From Dioscorea cayenensis subsp. rotundata (taxonomy: Eukaryota; Streptophyta; Magnoliopsida; Dioscoreales; Dioscoreaceae): a stretch of 64,000 nt of DNA. The notes below the pieces were generated by a model. It was not told the origin of the DNA. It saw nothing but the letters and a program-made list of their open reading frames with translations, and made no database searches. This document shows, one piece after another, positions 36,926 to 49,732 of this stretch. The stretch is taken from contig NC_052480.1 of assembly GCF_009730915.1 (NCBI RefSeq), positions 248,001 to 312,000 on the forward strand, in the 5' to 3' direction. Each line of letters starts with the position of its first letter. Positions within the stretch are counted from its first letter, which is position 1. A program made the translations under genes and the position numbers.

Positions 36926-37025
36926 TAACTAAAGAAGATTTATACTTAAGTATGAGCACATTTGATGGGAAGAAAAGCAACTAGATGAGGATGATTTGCT
37001 GATTGTGCACAAATTCAGTGGCATT

Positions 37026-37735
37026 GATATATATATATATATATATATGCTATAACTTTATTGAATAAATAACATGAGAACAAAACGAACATAAGGAAAA
37101 TAAAACAACAATACAGAAAAAGAAAACAGACTAAGGTCATCGCCATGGGTGAGGAAAAAAAAAGAAAAGAAGAGACAAAACATATAGGTAGAAGAGACTG
37201 GGCCGACTAAGACTTCCAAAAAGAGTCATAGGCCTGCCCAAATTGTAGCAAACAGAAGACTACTCCCAATCTGAGGCATGCGCTATATTGCTGGAATGCT
37301 CTGCAACTCTTGCACTTATGAAGTTGAGAGAGCGCTTGATCCTCAGAGAGGCTTCTAGATTAGCTTGTTGATGAGCCCCCGAATCTGCAGAAAGCCATGA
37401 ATCGAGCATATTAATTGTATTAGATAATACAGAATGAGGGGGTAGAAATTTTAAGGAAAATATGTGGTTATTCCGTTCTAGCTAAATATTTCAAATAATT
37501 GCTCAGGAACTGAGATCCCAAAGGTTCTGAAGATTAGAATTTAGAAGTGGAATCCCGTAGGTCCAAATATTGGAAATTGAGGATGGGAAAGAACTTGGAG
37601 TATAATTTGTAAGAAAGACCAAATTCACTCCGAAAATTATCAACCCAAAAATAAATGTTCCACCATTTCAAAACCTTTGTGGCAGAGAACGCAGGTGTTT
37701 GTTGCATTTAGATTATAACCTTTCTTAAAAATTAT
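37026..37735 (-). mobile_element. 5'-truncated LINE, minus strand (copy 4)
   Basis: The reverse complement matches the LINE from the ORF2 C-terminal region (CGTTCTCTGCCACAAAGG, AATTTGGTCTTTCTTAC, TAGCTAGAACGGAATAACC) through the 3' UTR (CTCACCCATGGCGATG) to ATTCAATAAAGTTATAGC. It then joins an (AT)n tail at 37026-37049. It is about 690 bp long and truncated near 37735. Confidence 0.75.
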
Positions 37736-37736
37736 T

Positions 37737-37800
37737 GATATATATGGATAAATTATTGATTTATTAAAAATTAGGAAAACAACACATAAGTATAAAACCA
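37737..37800 (-). repeat. Short LINE 3' tail (minus)
   Basis: The reverse complement reads CTAATTTTTAATAAATCAATAATTTATCC and then a short TA run, the same tail motif, abutting the truncated end of LINE copy 4. Confidence 0.5.
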
Positions 37801-38221
37801 CTGTTTTGAAAAAAAAAACAAGGGAAATTCCAATACTGAAATTGGAAAATAGCTTTATAGTCCATTACGAGTGGAGGTAGTTAACACCCATAATAGTAGC
37901 TCCTCTTCCGAAGGATAACCTAGGAACTGTTGCTTTTTCTCCTCACAACAATAAAATAGACGTCCAACCTTTACTTCTTTCTTGTATGAGTTGTAGTGAT
38001 GATGATATTACTATTTATTATAATAATAATAATACTAATTATTATTATTACTATTATTATTATTAAGACTTAAAAATTCAAATACAAAGTCAGATAAAAA
38101 AGAAATACAATAAAGATATCATAAGAGATGAGAAAACAAGGTGTCCTCACCATCCTTCACTACAAGGAAAAAAAAAACAGCTAAACGTGGCGCATAAATG
38201 ATAAATGTACATAAAATTAAA

Positions 38222-39972
38222 TCAGAAAACAAGTTCGTCAAAGAGCTCATAGACTAACAAGTCAAAAATAGAAATCTCAATCCCAGTTGCAATCTCAGGC
38301 ATCTGTTCCTCACACCTCTTCCACATTGCACTATCAAGTCCAAAATCCAACTCCACCATCATGTCAATAGTGCAATGCCCAGCTTCCTTCCATGCCTCAA
38401 ATCTCTTACACACTCTCTCCAACAATCCTCTTTCATCCAATTTGCAGGATTTCAATAACAGAAACTGTCTCTCTTCATCAGTTATGTCTGCAATGAGCTT
38501 CATATCCTCAATCTCATCATCTTGTTCCAATGCCAAAAGCTGGTCCAGCTCTATGGGAAGTAAACTGGCAGCCAACCTTTCAAGCCTGCCAGCCTGTCTC
38601 GTACCTATATGAAGAGCAACAAGAGACAATAATAAGATGCGTGTATTTGAATTCAAAATAACAGGAATAGCTGAAGGCACACACAGTGTGTAATCAGGAC
38701 AGTGACACGAGTGTGAGTGTGGAATTAAAAAGAAGAAAGATAGAGTGATGGTAGTGGTGGTTGTGTACTTTCTGCATTAGAGCACTCAGGGCTGTGGTCC
38801 TCTTCATCCTCCTCAGCAAAGCTGGGGTCCAACACGGAGACAGGGCTCAACTGTGGCTCTTTCTCCTCATGCTCCACCTCACTCTGCTCTTTCCTCTCTG
38901 GCCTCGTGCCACCAAACACCTTTAATAAGAATAAGAATCATAAAAGACTTTGAATTCAGATAAAAGTCACAGTGGATGCTTAAATACTTGATTAGTAATT
39001 AAGAAGATATATATGTATATAAAGTTGTTTGCTTTGGATCTTGTATTACTATTGATTAATCAAGTCAAATACCAGGTTTAATGTAATCTAAACAGAGAGA
39101 ATCTAACAGGAAATGCATCAGAAACTTCAAGTAAGATACTGTCATCTTTAACCATTTTAACTTTTGAAAACTTTTAACCTCCAGGTACATCCCAAACATG
39201 TTGAAAGGTACATACATTTCTACAACTTTTTTTTTTTCAAATAATTTTTTTTTTAAAAAAAAAAACTGCAAATGGTAATGTAAATAATAAAAAAGAATAA
39301 TTCACTGAGGCATACCTCTGTTTTCCGGCTTCCCGGAGAGCACTCCGGTGAACTGGTCAAGCAAAGCATGTCCTTCACGTCGACCAACGAACATCGTCCT
39401 TGAAGATTACTAGATGTCATTGCTCTGAACACGTTCTTCTCCAGTTCATCAACTTTGCCTCGAAAGCTAGAGTAACCTGGGCGGTTAGCAACTTGAAATT
39501 TTCTCCGGCGAATTCTCGGATAAGAGGAATCCCATCCTAATATATCCTTCACCGATACCTTCATCTCTTCCCCGTCAATCTCACGTCCCCGTTTCCGCAA
39601 CGCTAATCTCTTCAAAATTGACCCAAAGAACCCAAAGCTGAGACCTTTAATGGAGTTTCCACGCCTGCTCTTGCTCTGCTTCTCCTCAACTCTCAGAGCA
39701 GCATCAAGTATCAAGTAAGCCACTGGTTTTAACCCAAAAGACGGACACTTCACGTCTAAATCGAAAACAGGAGATCTCTTTGTATGAGTTGGTGTAAAGG
39801 AGGGACTTTGTGATGGATTTGAAGAAAATGTGGGATTTTTAGAGAACAAAACTTGTTTGTTCAGCACTGAGCTCTGCCGGAGCTGGCCACGCCGCTCTTC
39901 AATGAAGCTCTGGAGAACGAACGGTTCCTGCTTCTCTCTCAACAGCTGCCGAAGATGCCTTTGCGCCATCAT
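38222..39972 (-). CDS. DUF4378-domain protein, three exons
   Basis: This is a plant protein of unknown biochemical role; the C-terminal DUF4378 domain also occurs in TRM/LONGIFOLIA-type microtubule-linked proteins. Exons: 39316-39972, 38769-38919 and 38222-38604, with GT-AG introns and phases giving 396 residues. I chose the ATG at 39972 (MMAQRHLRQLLREKQEPFVL) because this Leu/Gln-rich N-terminal motif, followed by FIEERRGQL, is conserved in the family. The longer frame upstream adds only a low-complexity hydrophobic stretch. The middle is basic (LALRKRGRE). Exon 2 is very acidic (EEDEEDHSPE). The C-terminal domain holds RLERLAASLLPIELDQLL, then CTIDMMVELDFGLDSAMW and ends FDLLVYELFDELVF. Which TRM subgroup it belongs to, if any, I cannot say. 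Confidence 0.8.
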
Positions 39973-41645
39973 AAAACCAACCAAAAGACCAACCACAAAC
40001 AAAAAAAGCCACAAGAGAAGAAGAAGTGTGGATGTGTGTGTGTGTGTGTTTTGAATCTCTAGTTTAGAGAATCGAGCCAAAACGTTGGAATATAAAAGCA
40101 AGGGAACACGAGGATTAACGAATCACAAACGGGTTTACGCGCTGATCCGACCCGCTGCGTCTCTAGATCCGCTAGCAAAAGACAAGGACAATGGACGGAC
40201 GGGCATAAATCACTGATAATTGCCTCAAGATCGATGCATTCTTCCGTTTCCAAGGCAAGAGGGCAGCGGATAGCCAGGTCGGATCCCACCTGATGACGTG
40301 GTGGGCCATGCCTTTTGAAACTATCGTCTCGGCGGCAGCAGCAGCAGCAGCAGCAGCGTGGCGAAGAAAGCGGTGGAACCCGACAAGATTGAAACCGGCC
40401 TGACCTCCAAGTGTTGATCTCTGAGATGTCAGAATCCGTGTGTTCTCTGATTCGATTTCAACCGTTCGATATTTCTGCCTTTTCTTTTTTATCGTGTGTT
40501 TATTTATTAGTCAAATGTTTTTTTTTATCTAGGGAAGGAACGAGAGTTGCGAGAATTGGTGGCTTTTTTGGACTTTTTATGGAGTTTTACGCTTTGGCGA
40601 ATGCTCCGATGCATCCCTGCTCAAAAGTATGGTAAACTCAAATAAAGTTTTCATTCATTCATTCATTTCACTTGATTATAATATGATTGACTCCGTTGCA
40701 TAATACTCCATATAATCTCTCCACTTGAAAAAAATAAAAAAATACAACGTAATGTAATTCAATATCCGGATTTGACGCTACATAATTAGGCATCGTATGT
40801 ATGGTCCCTATCATGTCTTCCCCACTGGTTCATTCTGCTGGCCAGCTTTTCAGCATCATGTACAATGAATAATAGATAAAAAAAAAGGCAGGTGAAATAA
40901 ATTCGTGCCAATACCACTTTCAGGCAATGATTCAAACACTTGTCTTTCTTTGGTTTGGCTTCTTCTTCCCCTTCCCAGATCACAAAACGTTTCATGAAAA
41001 CATGAAAGGAAAAAGGAATGACAAAAAGAAACTGAAACCATTGCACATTTATTACTCTCCATGATATGAGAGACTAATTAAGATGGCACACCAGAACCAC
41101 TCATAAATTCTATGGCATGGCTTTCTAGGTGGCCTTTTGATGACAGCAACATCATTATCTCATGCGCACTGGACATGGTGGAGCCACTGGTTGAGGGGTT
41201 CCTTTCCATTCATCTCTTCCCTGTTAAGAGACTGTGATTTTAGTTAATCATAGCTGTTCTTTCATTTCTCCGCAATATAAATATATACCCCAGTGTTATA
41301 TATAATTAAGGAAGTCAGGTGGACTGGCTTCAAAGTACAGAGTGGTGGTGGTTCTCATGTCACCACTGTTTGTGATTTGACGTGAAATCTACCCAAGCAC
41401 ACATTACCATTTGGTCCCCTGTTGCAACTCCTTCAAAGCATACATTATTTTGTTCCATATAAAAAAAGAATGATGGTTTCTTATGCCTCACCAAGCCTGG
41501 CTAGAGAGCTAGCATTTCCTTTTCAACTGTTCACCATATAAGTTTTAACATTCACACACAGACACGCAGAAACAGAAGAAGCATTTCAAACACAAATGAA
41601 GAACAACCAATACAGGAATCATAATAGTCTTGAACATGAATAATT
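39973..41645. other. Intergenic spacer
   Basis: This is the 5' flank of the DUF4378 gene and the 3' flank of the golgin-like gene. A minus-strand frame at 40786-41046 ends in a polar segment (KLASRMNQWGRHDRDHTYDA) that looks protein-like, but I do not recognise it and cannot connect it to other exons. Otherwise nothing is seen. Confidence 0.4.
40294..40358 (-). promoter_or_regulatory. Candidate promoter motifs and CAG repeat upstream of the DUF4378 gene
   Basis: TGACGTGG (bZIP-type ACGT core) at 40294-40301 overlaps TGGGCC (site II-type) at 40302-40307, about 325 bp upstream of the ATG. A run of eight CAG/GCA triplets follows at about 40334-40358. Motif match only. Confidence 0.3.
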
Positions 41646-42496
41646 TCAGTGTAGGGAATCTATCGTCTTGCTCAGCTCCTCCAGCTTTTTCATCCTCAAC
41701 CTTTCACTTTCGCCTACTAGCTGCTCAACCATCAATCATGCGTATCATATCAGTAATTTAATGAAAACTGCAATGCTTGTAATTAAAAGAATAAGAACCA
41801 TTAGAGCAAAAATTAAAACAAACAGAGAGATACCTCTACTAGTTTGTTGATCAGTTGAGCTTTCTCCTTATTCTTCTCATTGAATGCCTCGAGAGCTTCT
41901 TTATATTCCTTCTCCTTCAGTTTTGTCAGCAATATATTTGCTTATACTTGTAAATGTTTTATATTAATGACAGACTATAACAAAATAACAATCAATCACT
42001 TGAGCCAAATAACAGATGAGTTACTCTACCTTTTTCAGACAGCTCTGTCCAAGAGGCTTTATTTCACGGTTCACTACATCAATCCTCTTCCGTATAGCTG
42101 CAACTTCCTTCCTTGTTGGATCTGCCATCGCTTCAAGCTCCTACAATTATATAAAATTAGCAACTTCTGATGTGTATGATTTATATTGATCCATTGCAGG
42201 AACAATAAATAAATAAATAAATAAATAAATAAAAGTTTAATGAACATGCAAGCAACCTCTTTAATCTCAGCCAAACGCTTGGTTTCCTCTTCCACCCTGC
42301 CCAGGTGAGCAAAGACTTTGTCTCTGACCTCCATCTTCTTCCTTTCAATCTGTTCTTCTTTTGCTCGGAATGCACTAAGAGCAGACCTTGTCATTTCTTC
42401 ATCCTCCCTGTCTTCTTGCGCAGGGCTCTCTCTGTAGCTCTGGCCCAAGTTCTTCACTCGTTGAATGTGCTGCTGCTCCATTGCCGGTGTCTGCAT
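41646..42496 (-). CDS. PF04949/DUF662 coiled-coil protein (plant RAB6-interacting golgin-like)
   Basis: This is a small, highly charged coiled-coil protein of the plant family once called DUF662 or 'transcriptional activator' and now often named RAB6-interacting golgin. Its molecular role in plants is poorly known. Coding exons: 42257-42496, 42030-42140, 41834-41914 and 41646-41720. All junctions are GT-AG and phase 0, giving 168 residues. Landmarks: EEMTRSALSAFRAKEEQIE in exon 1, RVEEETKRLAEIKE running into ELEAMADPTRKEV, IDVVNREIKPLGQSCLKK, EYKEALEAFNEKNKEKAQL, and SERLRMKKLEELSKTI near the end. From about residue 35 it is predicted continuous helix. The ATG at 42496 gives the usual MQTPAMEQQ-type start; Met6 is an alternative. 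Confidence 0.85.
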
Positions 42497-44592
42497 CTCT
42501 GCCTCTCCAAAACCTTGTTACCTTCTATTTCAATTGAGGGAGTACTGTCCTATCAACCTTCTCTTTTCTCTCTTCACCTTATTATTTATATAAAGCTGCT
42601 CTCTTCTAGTTCTATCTTAATGCGTAGGGTGTCAAACAAGTTGGTGTTCCCTTGTTGATGAAAAGAAAAAGGCTTTCTGGTGATTGGTGAAATGACAAAA
42701 ACACACCTCTATATGTATAAGTTCTCATGTATGTGTGTGTTTCTGTGTGAGTATGACAGTATGTAGGTACATATACATCTAACAACATGATTACTGGAAC
42801 ATGGTTTTGATGAAGCATACGTAGCTAGTGGATCAAATAAAATTGATTCTCCATTAGGTGAGATGAGTATTTTCCTGAGTTGGTAACTTGTGTCATTTCC
42901 CAAGTTGGTGGACACTAAAATATTTCTCACAATGGAAGAGTCATGTGCATAAGTAACATTGTTCTTTATCATATATATTTTTTTTATTATTATTGGTTAT
43001 GTATTTTATTACTGCCATTCTAGTGGAAACAAAAATTGATGATCTATCTGTTTTTGGCCTATTTTTTCTGTTGGAAGGTCCTAAGGAGTAGATGTGCATA
43101 CCCTTGTCCATGAAGAAGTGGGAGGGTGCTTAGAGTTCAAGTCTTGTAGTCACTAGTCAGAAAGAGGACTCAGTTGAGGAAGACAAAGACAAAGACAAAG
43201 AAGTACAAGGATGGCATGTCAGAGCAACCTTTTGATCACTTCAGATTAGCTTTCCAACATGGCTTGCTTTGGTTTCTTCTCTTTGCTTTTGCTTTGCTTT
43301 GCCTTGCCTTGCCTTGCCTTGTTGTTCCCCACTCAAGCCATATACTCAACACAAGGTATCTACTGTTTTAGTTTAATTTTAATCAAATATAGACTGAAAG
43401 AGATAAATGGGAAGGTCTGAGAGTGATATATTTGATGTTTTTTATTGACATGAATATACATTCTGTCACCATGACAGACAATGGTCATGAGCATTCATCA
43501 GCATAATTGTAAAATCATATTCCCAGCATTCTACCGTTCGTGATGGTGTTAATTGGACATCCGCTTTGCTGTTACTTCAATCCTAAATTCATTATGTTTA
43601 TATTGGATGGCAGTACTATTCCCATTATTGCTGATAATTACTATGGAATCAACCAATTTTCTTTTATATATTGTTTTCTGTTTAATAATAATGCCAATAA
43701 ATCATCATATTTTTAAGAAAAGTGGATTATTAACCACCTAATCATCATTCATTATGAAAACAACAAATTATTTAAAATACAATTAAGTCATCTCTTAAGA
43801 TTATAAGAAAGAAATACGTAACAGTACAAAAAAATAATATATAATTTTTTTTTAAAAAAAAGAGCTGGTTTTCCTGTTTATCCTTAAAATTCAATCGTTG
43901 CTCATAAGTTTGGACCATTTGGGCCAAATAGAATTGTGCTGGAAGCCTGTTTAGAAAAACCTTTGATTTTTACTAATAATTAAGAATAGAAAAAATAGTT
44001 AATAACATTTTTAACTAAATATATGAATATTAATTATATTTTAATAAAAGTTAATATTGTCCAAGTTATTCTGGTAAACATCTCCGCAACGCTTGAGAAT
44101 CATCAACGGTTAAGATTGTCCACACAAATTATTATTATTATATATATATATATATATTTTTGGTTCAGGATAGAACGGGATCCCAAAGTTCATCGGCGTC
44201 AAAAGCGAAACCTAACATCTCCACGATTCGAGGAAACCTTGGCTTCGGATACCCTCGCGCATGGCGGCATCGATGGTAGCATCCTCTCCGAATCTTGATC
44301 GGCGTCCTCCCTCGATGACGAAGGTCCGAATCTGATCTCCATCTCCCTGTCTGCCACTGAACAACGTTGTACCCATTGATTGTTCGTTTAGGGTTAGGGT
44401 TTCCTACTTCTTCTTCTTCTTCTGTTTCTCTTGTCTTGATTTGTATGCAATGATATCGGTATGTATGTGAGGCTAATTGCTAGGGTTTTGATGATCGGAG
44501 GCGGTTCTTGAGATTCCGTGAGAGGGTTGAGATCTTTTCCGCTGATTCCTGTTCTTCTAGTTTCTTAGTTGTAACTTTTTGAAGAAGAGAAG
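42497..44592. other. Intergenic spacer between two divergent genes
   Basis: No gene is recognised. The stretch holds both divergent promoters (golgin-like gene to the left, XS gene to the right). Features are a GACAAA run near 43181-43200, a GCCTT run near 43300-43320 and a TA run at 44140-44157. The last about 200 bases, including a CTT-rich run, look like the 5' leader of the XS gene. Confidence 0.5.
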
Positions 44593-47500
44593 ATGCGGGG
44601 TTCGACAAGATCCCGTGGCGGAGGACGAGAGGGCAGAGGAGCTAGGGCTTCTCCCCCCAGTACCCCGACAGGGCCGACAGCCAGCACCAAGAACAAGGAG
44701 AGACTCTCTGATTGGCGCCATGCCACCGTTCCACGTCGCTCGCGCCGCAGCCTCAGCCCTCCACGGCCCCAACTTTCTCCAAGCCGCGGGAACACAACCA
44801 TAGACCGAAGAGAGCATGCTCTTCGTCACCAGTACCAGGAGAAACAGCAACTCCAGCGGGTGCACCGTCCTTCTCCAACAGTGCCGCCCCCTCGCAGCCG
44901 TGGGGCAGCCTTTGGGGACCTGGTAGAGGGCTACCAATACCCGCCCAAGTACATGTTACCTGACCATCCGTCTGAATCAAAGCTTCCACGGCCCATTAAT
45001 GATTCGGAGATTTATCACCATGGCATTGTTGCTCCTCACTCGTCATCTGGGCTGGACATCCAGGACATGCTATCTCACAAATCAGTGTTTTCAGATAATG
45101 TTCCTATGCGGCCCTTCCTCGGACACCCCTCTGATGGCACCTATCCAAAGGATTCTACTGTTATGAAGAGCACTGAAGATCATGGAGGCGGCACTGGAAC
45201 TCTTACCAGGGGAATCCGAGACAATGAGGGTATTCGGTATCATAACCACCCGAGTGATACACATGTTGAGGTAGAGAGGGAGAAGGTCTACTCTCGAGAT
45301 AGGTCTTTTCCCTTTGTGCCTCCTTCACATAGGATGTCATCTTTTCCTGGTTCTTCTGCCAGCTTTGTCAACAATGACTATGTGAACATGTATCATGACC
45401 ACCTTCATCAGCCATCTGATGAGTTTGGTAGGGGAACTTCCAGTAAGCTATTGGAGAATCCTTTGCATCGAGAAGTCTTTGGTTCAGCTGATACACTGAG
45501 ACGAGCACCAGTTAGCCCACTGGCAAGGGATGAGCCGTGGGAATATGCTTATCGTGAGATGGGCCAGCGAGAGAGGGATGACCATGGCTATGTGGTTGCA
45601 GATAACATGCGCCTAAAGGCACCGTTGGAATATTCTGGTGAATATCAAGATCCACTGAGTTCATTGTTTATGGATGCTGCTGAAGACACGGTTAATGAGG
45701 CAGGAGATGCATCTTGGAAGACTGTACATGAGACTGGGCTTTGGGACCAGCGGCGTGTGTTGCCTCGAGAGGTCCTTCCAGAATGTAGGATCCATAGGGA
45801 GGCGTGTGAGGACTTTTTGGATTCTTCTGAGAGTAAGCAATATGACTTCAGAATGAAAGTATCAAGAGATCATGAGCCTGAACTTTATGAAGAAAACCAT
45901 GCTTTTGGAAGAGATTCTGGTCCTATCGATTATAGGGGAAGAGTTAAGAGTCCAATGTTGTTAGACCATCATGTGAGTATTTATAAGCATGATATAAGCC
46001 CACCACCGACGGAGTATTACAGGGATGATTTAGATGTGTATGAACCATCTTCAGAAAGAATGATTAGAAACCAATATTATAGTATGGAGGAGGATATAAT
46101 CCGAGGTGATTTGACAAGAATGGTAGATAATCGAAATGCCTTTAAAAGGATTCAGCCACCCGTTGGTGATGATGGCATATGGTTGAATGAGGATAGAATA
46201 CGAACGAGGCATTCTAAAAGATCTGCTTTGGGACGTTCTCAGCATAGAATGGCCTCACATCAGATGCTTGCCCCTGATGATGGCTTGTATTCTGGTAATT
46301 CTACTAGACATATAGATGTTGGCCGTGGTCAGACCTTGAAGAGGCGGCTTCGACCAGGCCCTTCAGATTTCAATGGATCATTTTCTTCAGAGAGAAGACA
46401 TTCGTCATTGAGGCCATTGAAATTCTTAAAAAGAAGCATTGAAAATCGCAATGGTGGCAGTGAAGTGCAAACTAGAGACTTTTCTAGTGGTAATAATCTG
46501 CTTAAGAAGACTGAACCACCAGAAGGTTCAGAGGAGTTTAAACAGCTAGTTCATAAGGCCTTCCTTCGGTATACTAAGATGTTGAATGAAAGCCCACAAC
46601 ATCGGGAAAGATATCAGGAGACAGGAAAAGCCAGCAACCTGCTTTGTTGCGCGTGTCGCAGGTCTGTCTTCTTTATTTGTGATAAGTACTTGGCAGTGGA
46701 AAACTGGCCCCTCATGAGTTATGTGACGCTTATATATCAGGGAAGATACAATTTTCTACTGCATCAAGTGAACATGTTAGGGTTTTATTTTTTTAATTGA
46801 TTAGGATCATGCTAACCGTGAATTTAGTTCTATACATAGGATAATTCGAAAAGATTGCTCTTGGCTACCTGTTTTCAAGAGAATAGTTTGTTGTCCTCGG
46901 ACAGTCTTGGACTATAGGACATTTATAGAGAACCTGAAAGAAGGCTTGCATATATTAAGTTGGTGTTAGATTGGAAGTTCACAGGATACAAATGAGGAAT
47001 CTTTAAATATTTTGGCAAGTGCTTCTGGTTGTGGCAAACAATTGTCATATTTCTTTCCTTTTCTATTATGGCAGCTGCTGTTTGAAAGTAATTGTTGGAA
47101 TAATAAGGAAAGGTGGGGGTCAACACCTTTTCTGCCTACTAAGTTTATGACCTGAAACACTAAGCAGAACTACCATCGCTTTCAAAGGCCAGCATCCATG
47201 CACTTCTTTTTCAGTATGTTTTAGTTCCTCTCTTGAAGCCAGTGAACTCATTTGACTATCAAAATTGCACCACCAGTTTCATAAACAAGTAGCAGAAGTA
47301 TTTGAATTTCAATGTCGGGGTAAATTGCTATCATTACCACAGTTGATCTCTGTGTCCTTTAGTTGTTGTTCTCATTCACTTTTGTTGTGTTAGATTCCCA
47401 ATGGCATTGACCCATCCACCTTCAGTCTAGGTCTCTGGGCTGAGGGCTGCTTTCACCATTTGAAGGCTATGTTTAGTTTTCACTTTTTTATGACAAAAAC

Positions 47501-49179
47501 TGGAACTTAGGTTAGTTTTAATTACGAGCTGAGGTTTGTGTAATTAATGCAAAGTCTTGATTTTTTTAAGTTTTAAGCTATTGTTATTTCTATCTAATCT
47601 GTAGTAACTTGCAGAATGCTTTTGTTTAATTGAAATTCTGCTGATAATGAGATTATGCATATTTGACAATTTATTAATGGGCAAATTCCGTGTTTGATTT
47701 TTTTTTTTTTCTTTCTTTAAGATGCCTCCATTGTGGCCTATTATTTGCTGATGATGTGTATGTTTGCTCATTTTTTTAAGTGCTTCATTGTTCTAGTTGC
47801 TTATTAGCTATTCCCTGTCTATTTAAAAGCTTCTCGTGTTTGGTTTGCCAGCCCTATTCTATCTAATCCAAATGCCTTATTTTTTTTGTGGCATACCTGG
47901 CGCATATCATGAGTTTTCTATCTCATATGTGCTGCTTTGAGCTTATGTCTGTATCTTTCATTGTACATTTGAACCTTCCATAAAAAACTGGTGAGAATGG
48001 CAGTCATGACATTATCTTTAGAGTGATCTTTTAGATTCAAGTACTTATTGATTGTGATTCCTGTTGATACTAACTGGAGAGTAGCATTTTTCTGACCCAT
48101 TTGTGATTTTTCAGCCAAAAAAAGTACTTTCCACATGTGCATGGCCTGGTGAGCCACTCTTACTACTTCCCCAAGGTGGGCTTAAGAACCGAACATCTGG
48201 GTTTGCACAAAGCTCTTTGTCTTCTTATGGGCTGGAATTGGCACATGACTCCTGATTCTTCAAGGGCATACCAGACAAGGCCTGCCACTGAAGCTAAAGC
48301 ATTGAAGGAGGACCTTATCCTTTGGCCTCCAATCATCGTTGTTCATAACAGTTCTATTGGGGCCAAGAATAAGATTATAACCATTAAAAGAATGGAGGAG
48401 ATACTCAAAGGTTTGTTTGTCTTGTGGAAACTATTGACATCGAACTTTTTTTTTAACCATTTGATTGATGTTCATCTGGAAGTTTTCTTAGGTTTATGGG
48501 CTGTCAGTAAAGAAAATTATTTGATGAATGTTTATGGGCTCTCAAAATTTTTTTATATTACCACCTGCAAACTCTTCTGTTTTTGGTTATTTTTCACTTA
48601 TGTTTTGCTTCTACATTTCTTCCCAAGAAAAGTCAACTTTGTCTTTTCTTTCTGCTGTTATTCTATATATTTTCATGTAAAAACTATGATTGAGAAATTA
48701 TGTACCCAAGTTAGGTCCACTTGGTCCTCATTCCATGTAGGTCATTTGTGGAAGTGTTCGCATGTTCTTTATGTTTTTCTGATAACTTTATTGACTTCAT
48801 AAATTTTTTTCGTGTGGCTGCAGAAATGAGTTTTGAGACAGGGAAGATCAGGGTTTCTTGTGTGAATCCTCCTGATGAAAGTATTTTTCTGGTGAAATTT
48901 ATGCCTACTCTCTCAGGATTGCGGGAAGCAGAAAGGCTTCATAATCACTATGCAGATAACAAACGAGGACGGAAAGGATTTCTAGATGTTTTATTGAAGA
49001 ACACTGATGGTGAGAGCAGAGGAGCTGGCCAACTTGACAAGTCTGAGGAGCTTCTTCATGGGTACATGGCAATTGCCGAGGATTTGGTTAAACTTGACCA
49101 AGAAACCAAGAAACGGTGTTTGGTTAGGAGTAAAAAAGAGATTAAAGCCATTGCTGATGCCCCAATTAATGCAGATTGA
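44593..49179 (+). CDS. Zinc-finger/XS-domain protein, three exons
   Basis: XS domains, named after rice X1 and SGS3, bind RNA in plant silencing proteins such as SGS3 and IDN2/FDM. Exons: 44593-46661, 48115-48410 and 48824-49179, GT-AG, giving 906 residues. Exon 1 encodes a 689-residue region with an Arg/Ser/Gly-rich start (RGSTRSRGGGREGRG) and long polar, Asp/Arg/Tyr-rich, probably disordered sequence. A C2H2-like finger is split by intron 1: C685-x2-C688 (exon 1), H699-x4-H704 (exon 2). The XS domain follows (about 705-880): VGLRTEHLGLHKALCLLMGW, LILWPPIIVVHN, FMPTLSGLREAERLHNHY and KGFLDVL. The end is KKEIKAIADAPINAD. There is no XH domain or long coiled coil, so it is not an FDM/IDN2 protein. 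Intron 1 is 1,453 bp and holds nothing recognised. A silencing role is inferred from the domain only. Confidence 0.88.
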
Positions 49180-49732
49180 TATGGTTATATCTATTTCCTA
49201 TAGGAATTTGTTTTGTGCAACATGCTGGCTTTAAAAAAAAAAAATTGCCAACAACTGTTTAATGTGCTGTTTAAGTATACAGTCAATTACAAAAGTTTAT
49301 AATTTCTTATTTTGAAATAAAGGCTGTTATCATCTTGTAGCCTTTTTTTAGCTTTATGAATGATATTTCCAGGTACAATCCAGTTGAATCGGAACTTGCT
49401 GAGTAGTTAATGGAAGATGTGTATTCTGGTTGGCTTGAGCCTTTTGAGCATTGCACGTAGTCTGGGCAACGTTTAGTGTTTTGTGGATGGTTGCTTTCCA
49501 TGTTTTATTTTGAAGAAGGGGAAATCCAATCAATTTAGGTGGATGCCTCATGTTTATTAGGCATAAAATGTTATTAACAATGCTAATAAAGGAAAGGTAT
49601 TCACCGTTGCCTCATTTGTTGTAACATTCACTTTTTATTTCAATAAATGCATTTCATCCACTGTCTCGTATATCATACATTGTTCCTCTCTTGACTTCCA
49701 GCATAAATAAAAAGAGTCACTCTTCAATTTGT
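49180..49732. other. Short convergent spacer
   Basis: This is the 3' flank of the XS gene and of the RLPH2-like gene. No gene or repeat of note is seen. Confidence 0.6.

Larger units (their letters stand above)
36599..38221. other. Spacer filled with LINE 3' fragments and simple repeats
   Basis: There is no host gene. It contains several LINE tails listed separately and an ATA/ATT trinucleotide run at about 38010-38065. Everything else is AT-rich and unrecognised. Confidence 0.6.

Noticed and set aside
40786-41046. Minus-strand frame ending in a protein-like polar segment
   Set aside because: Family not recognised, and no splice partner could be found; left as spacer.
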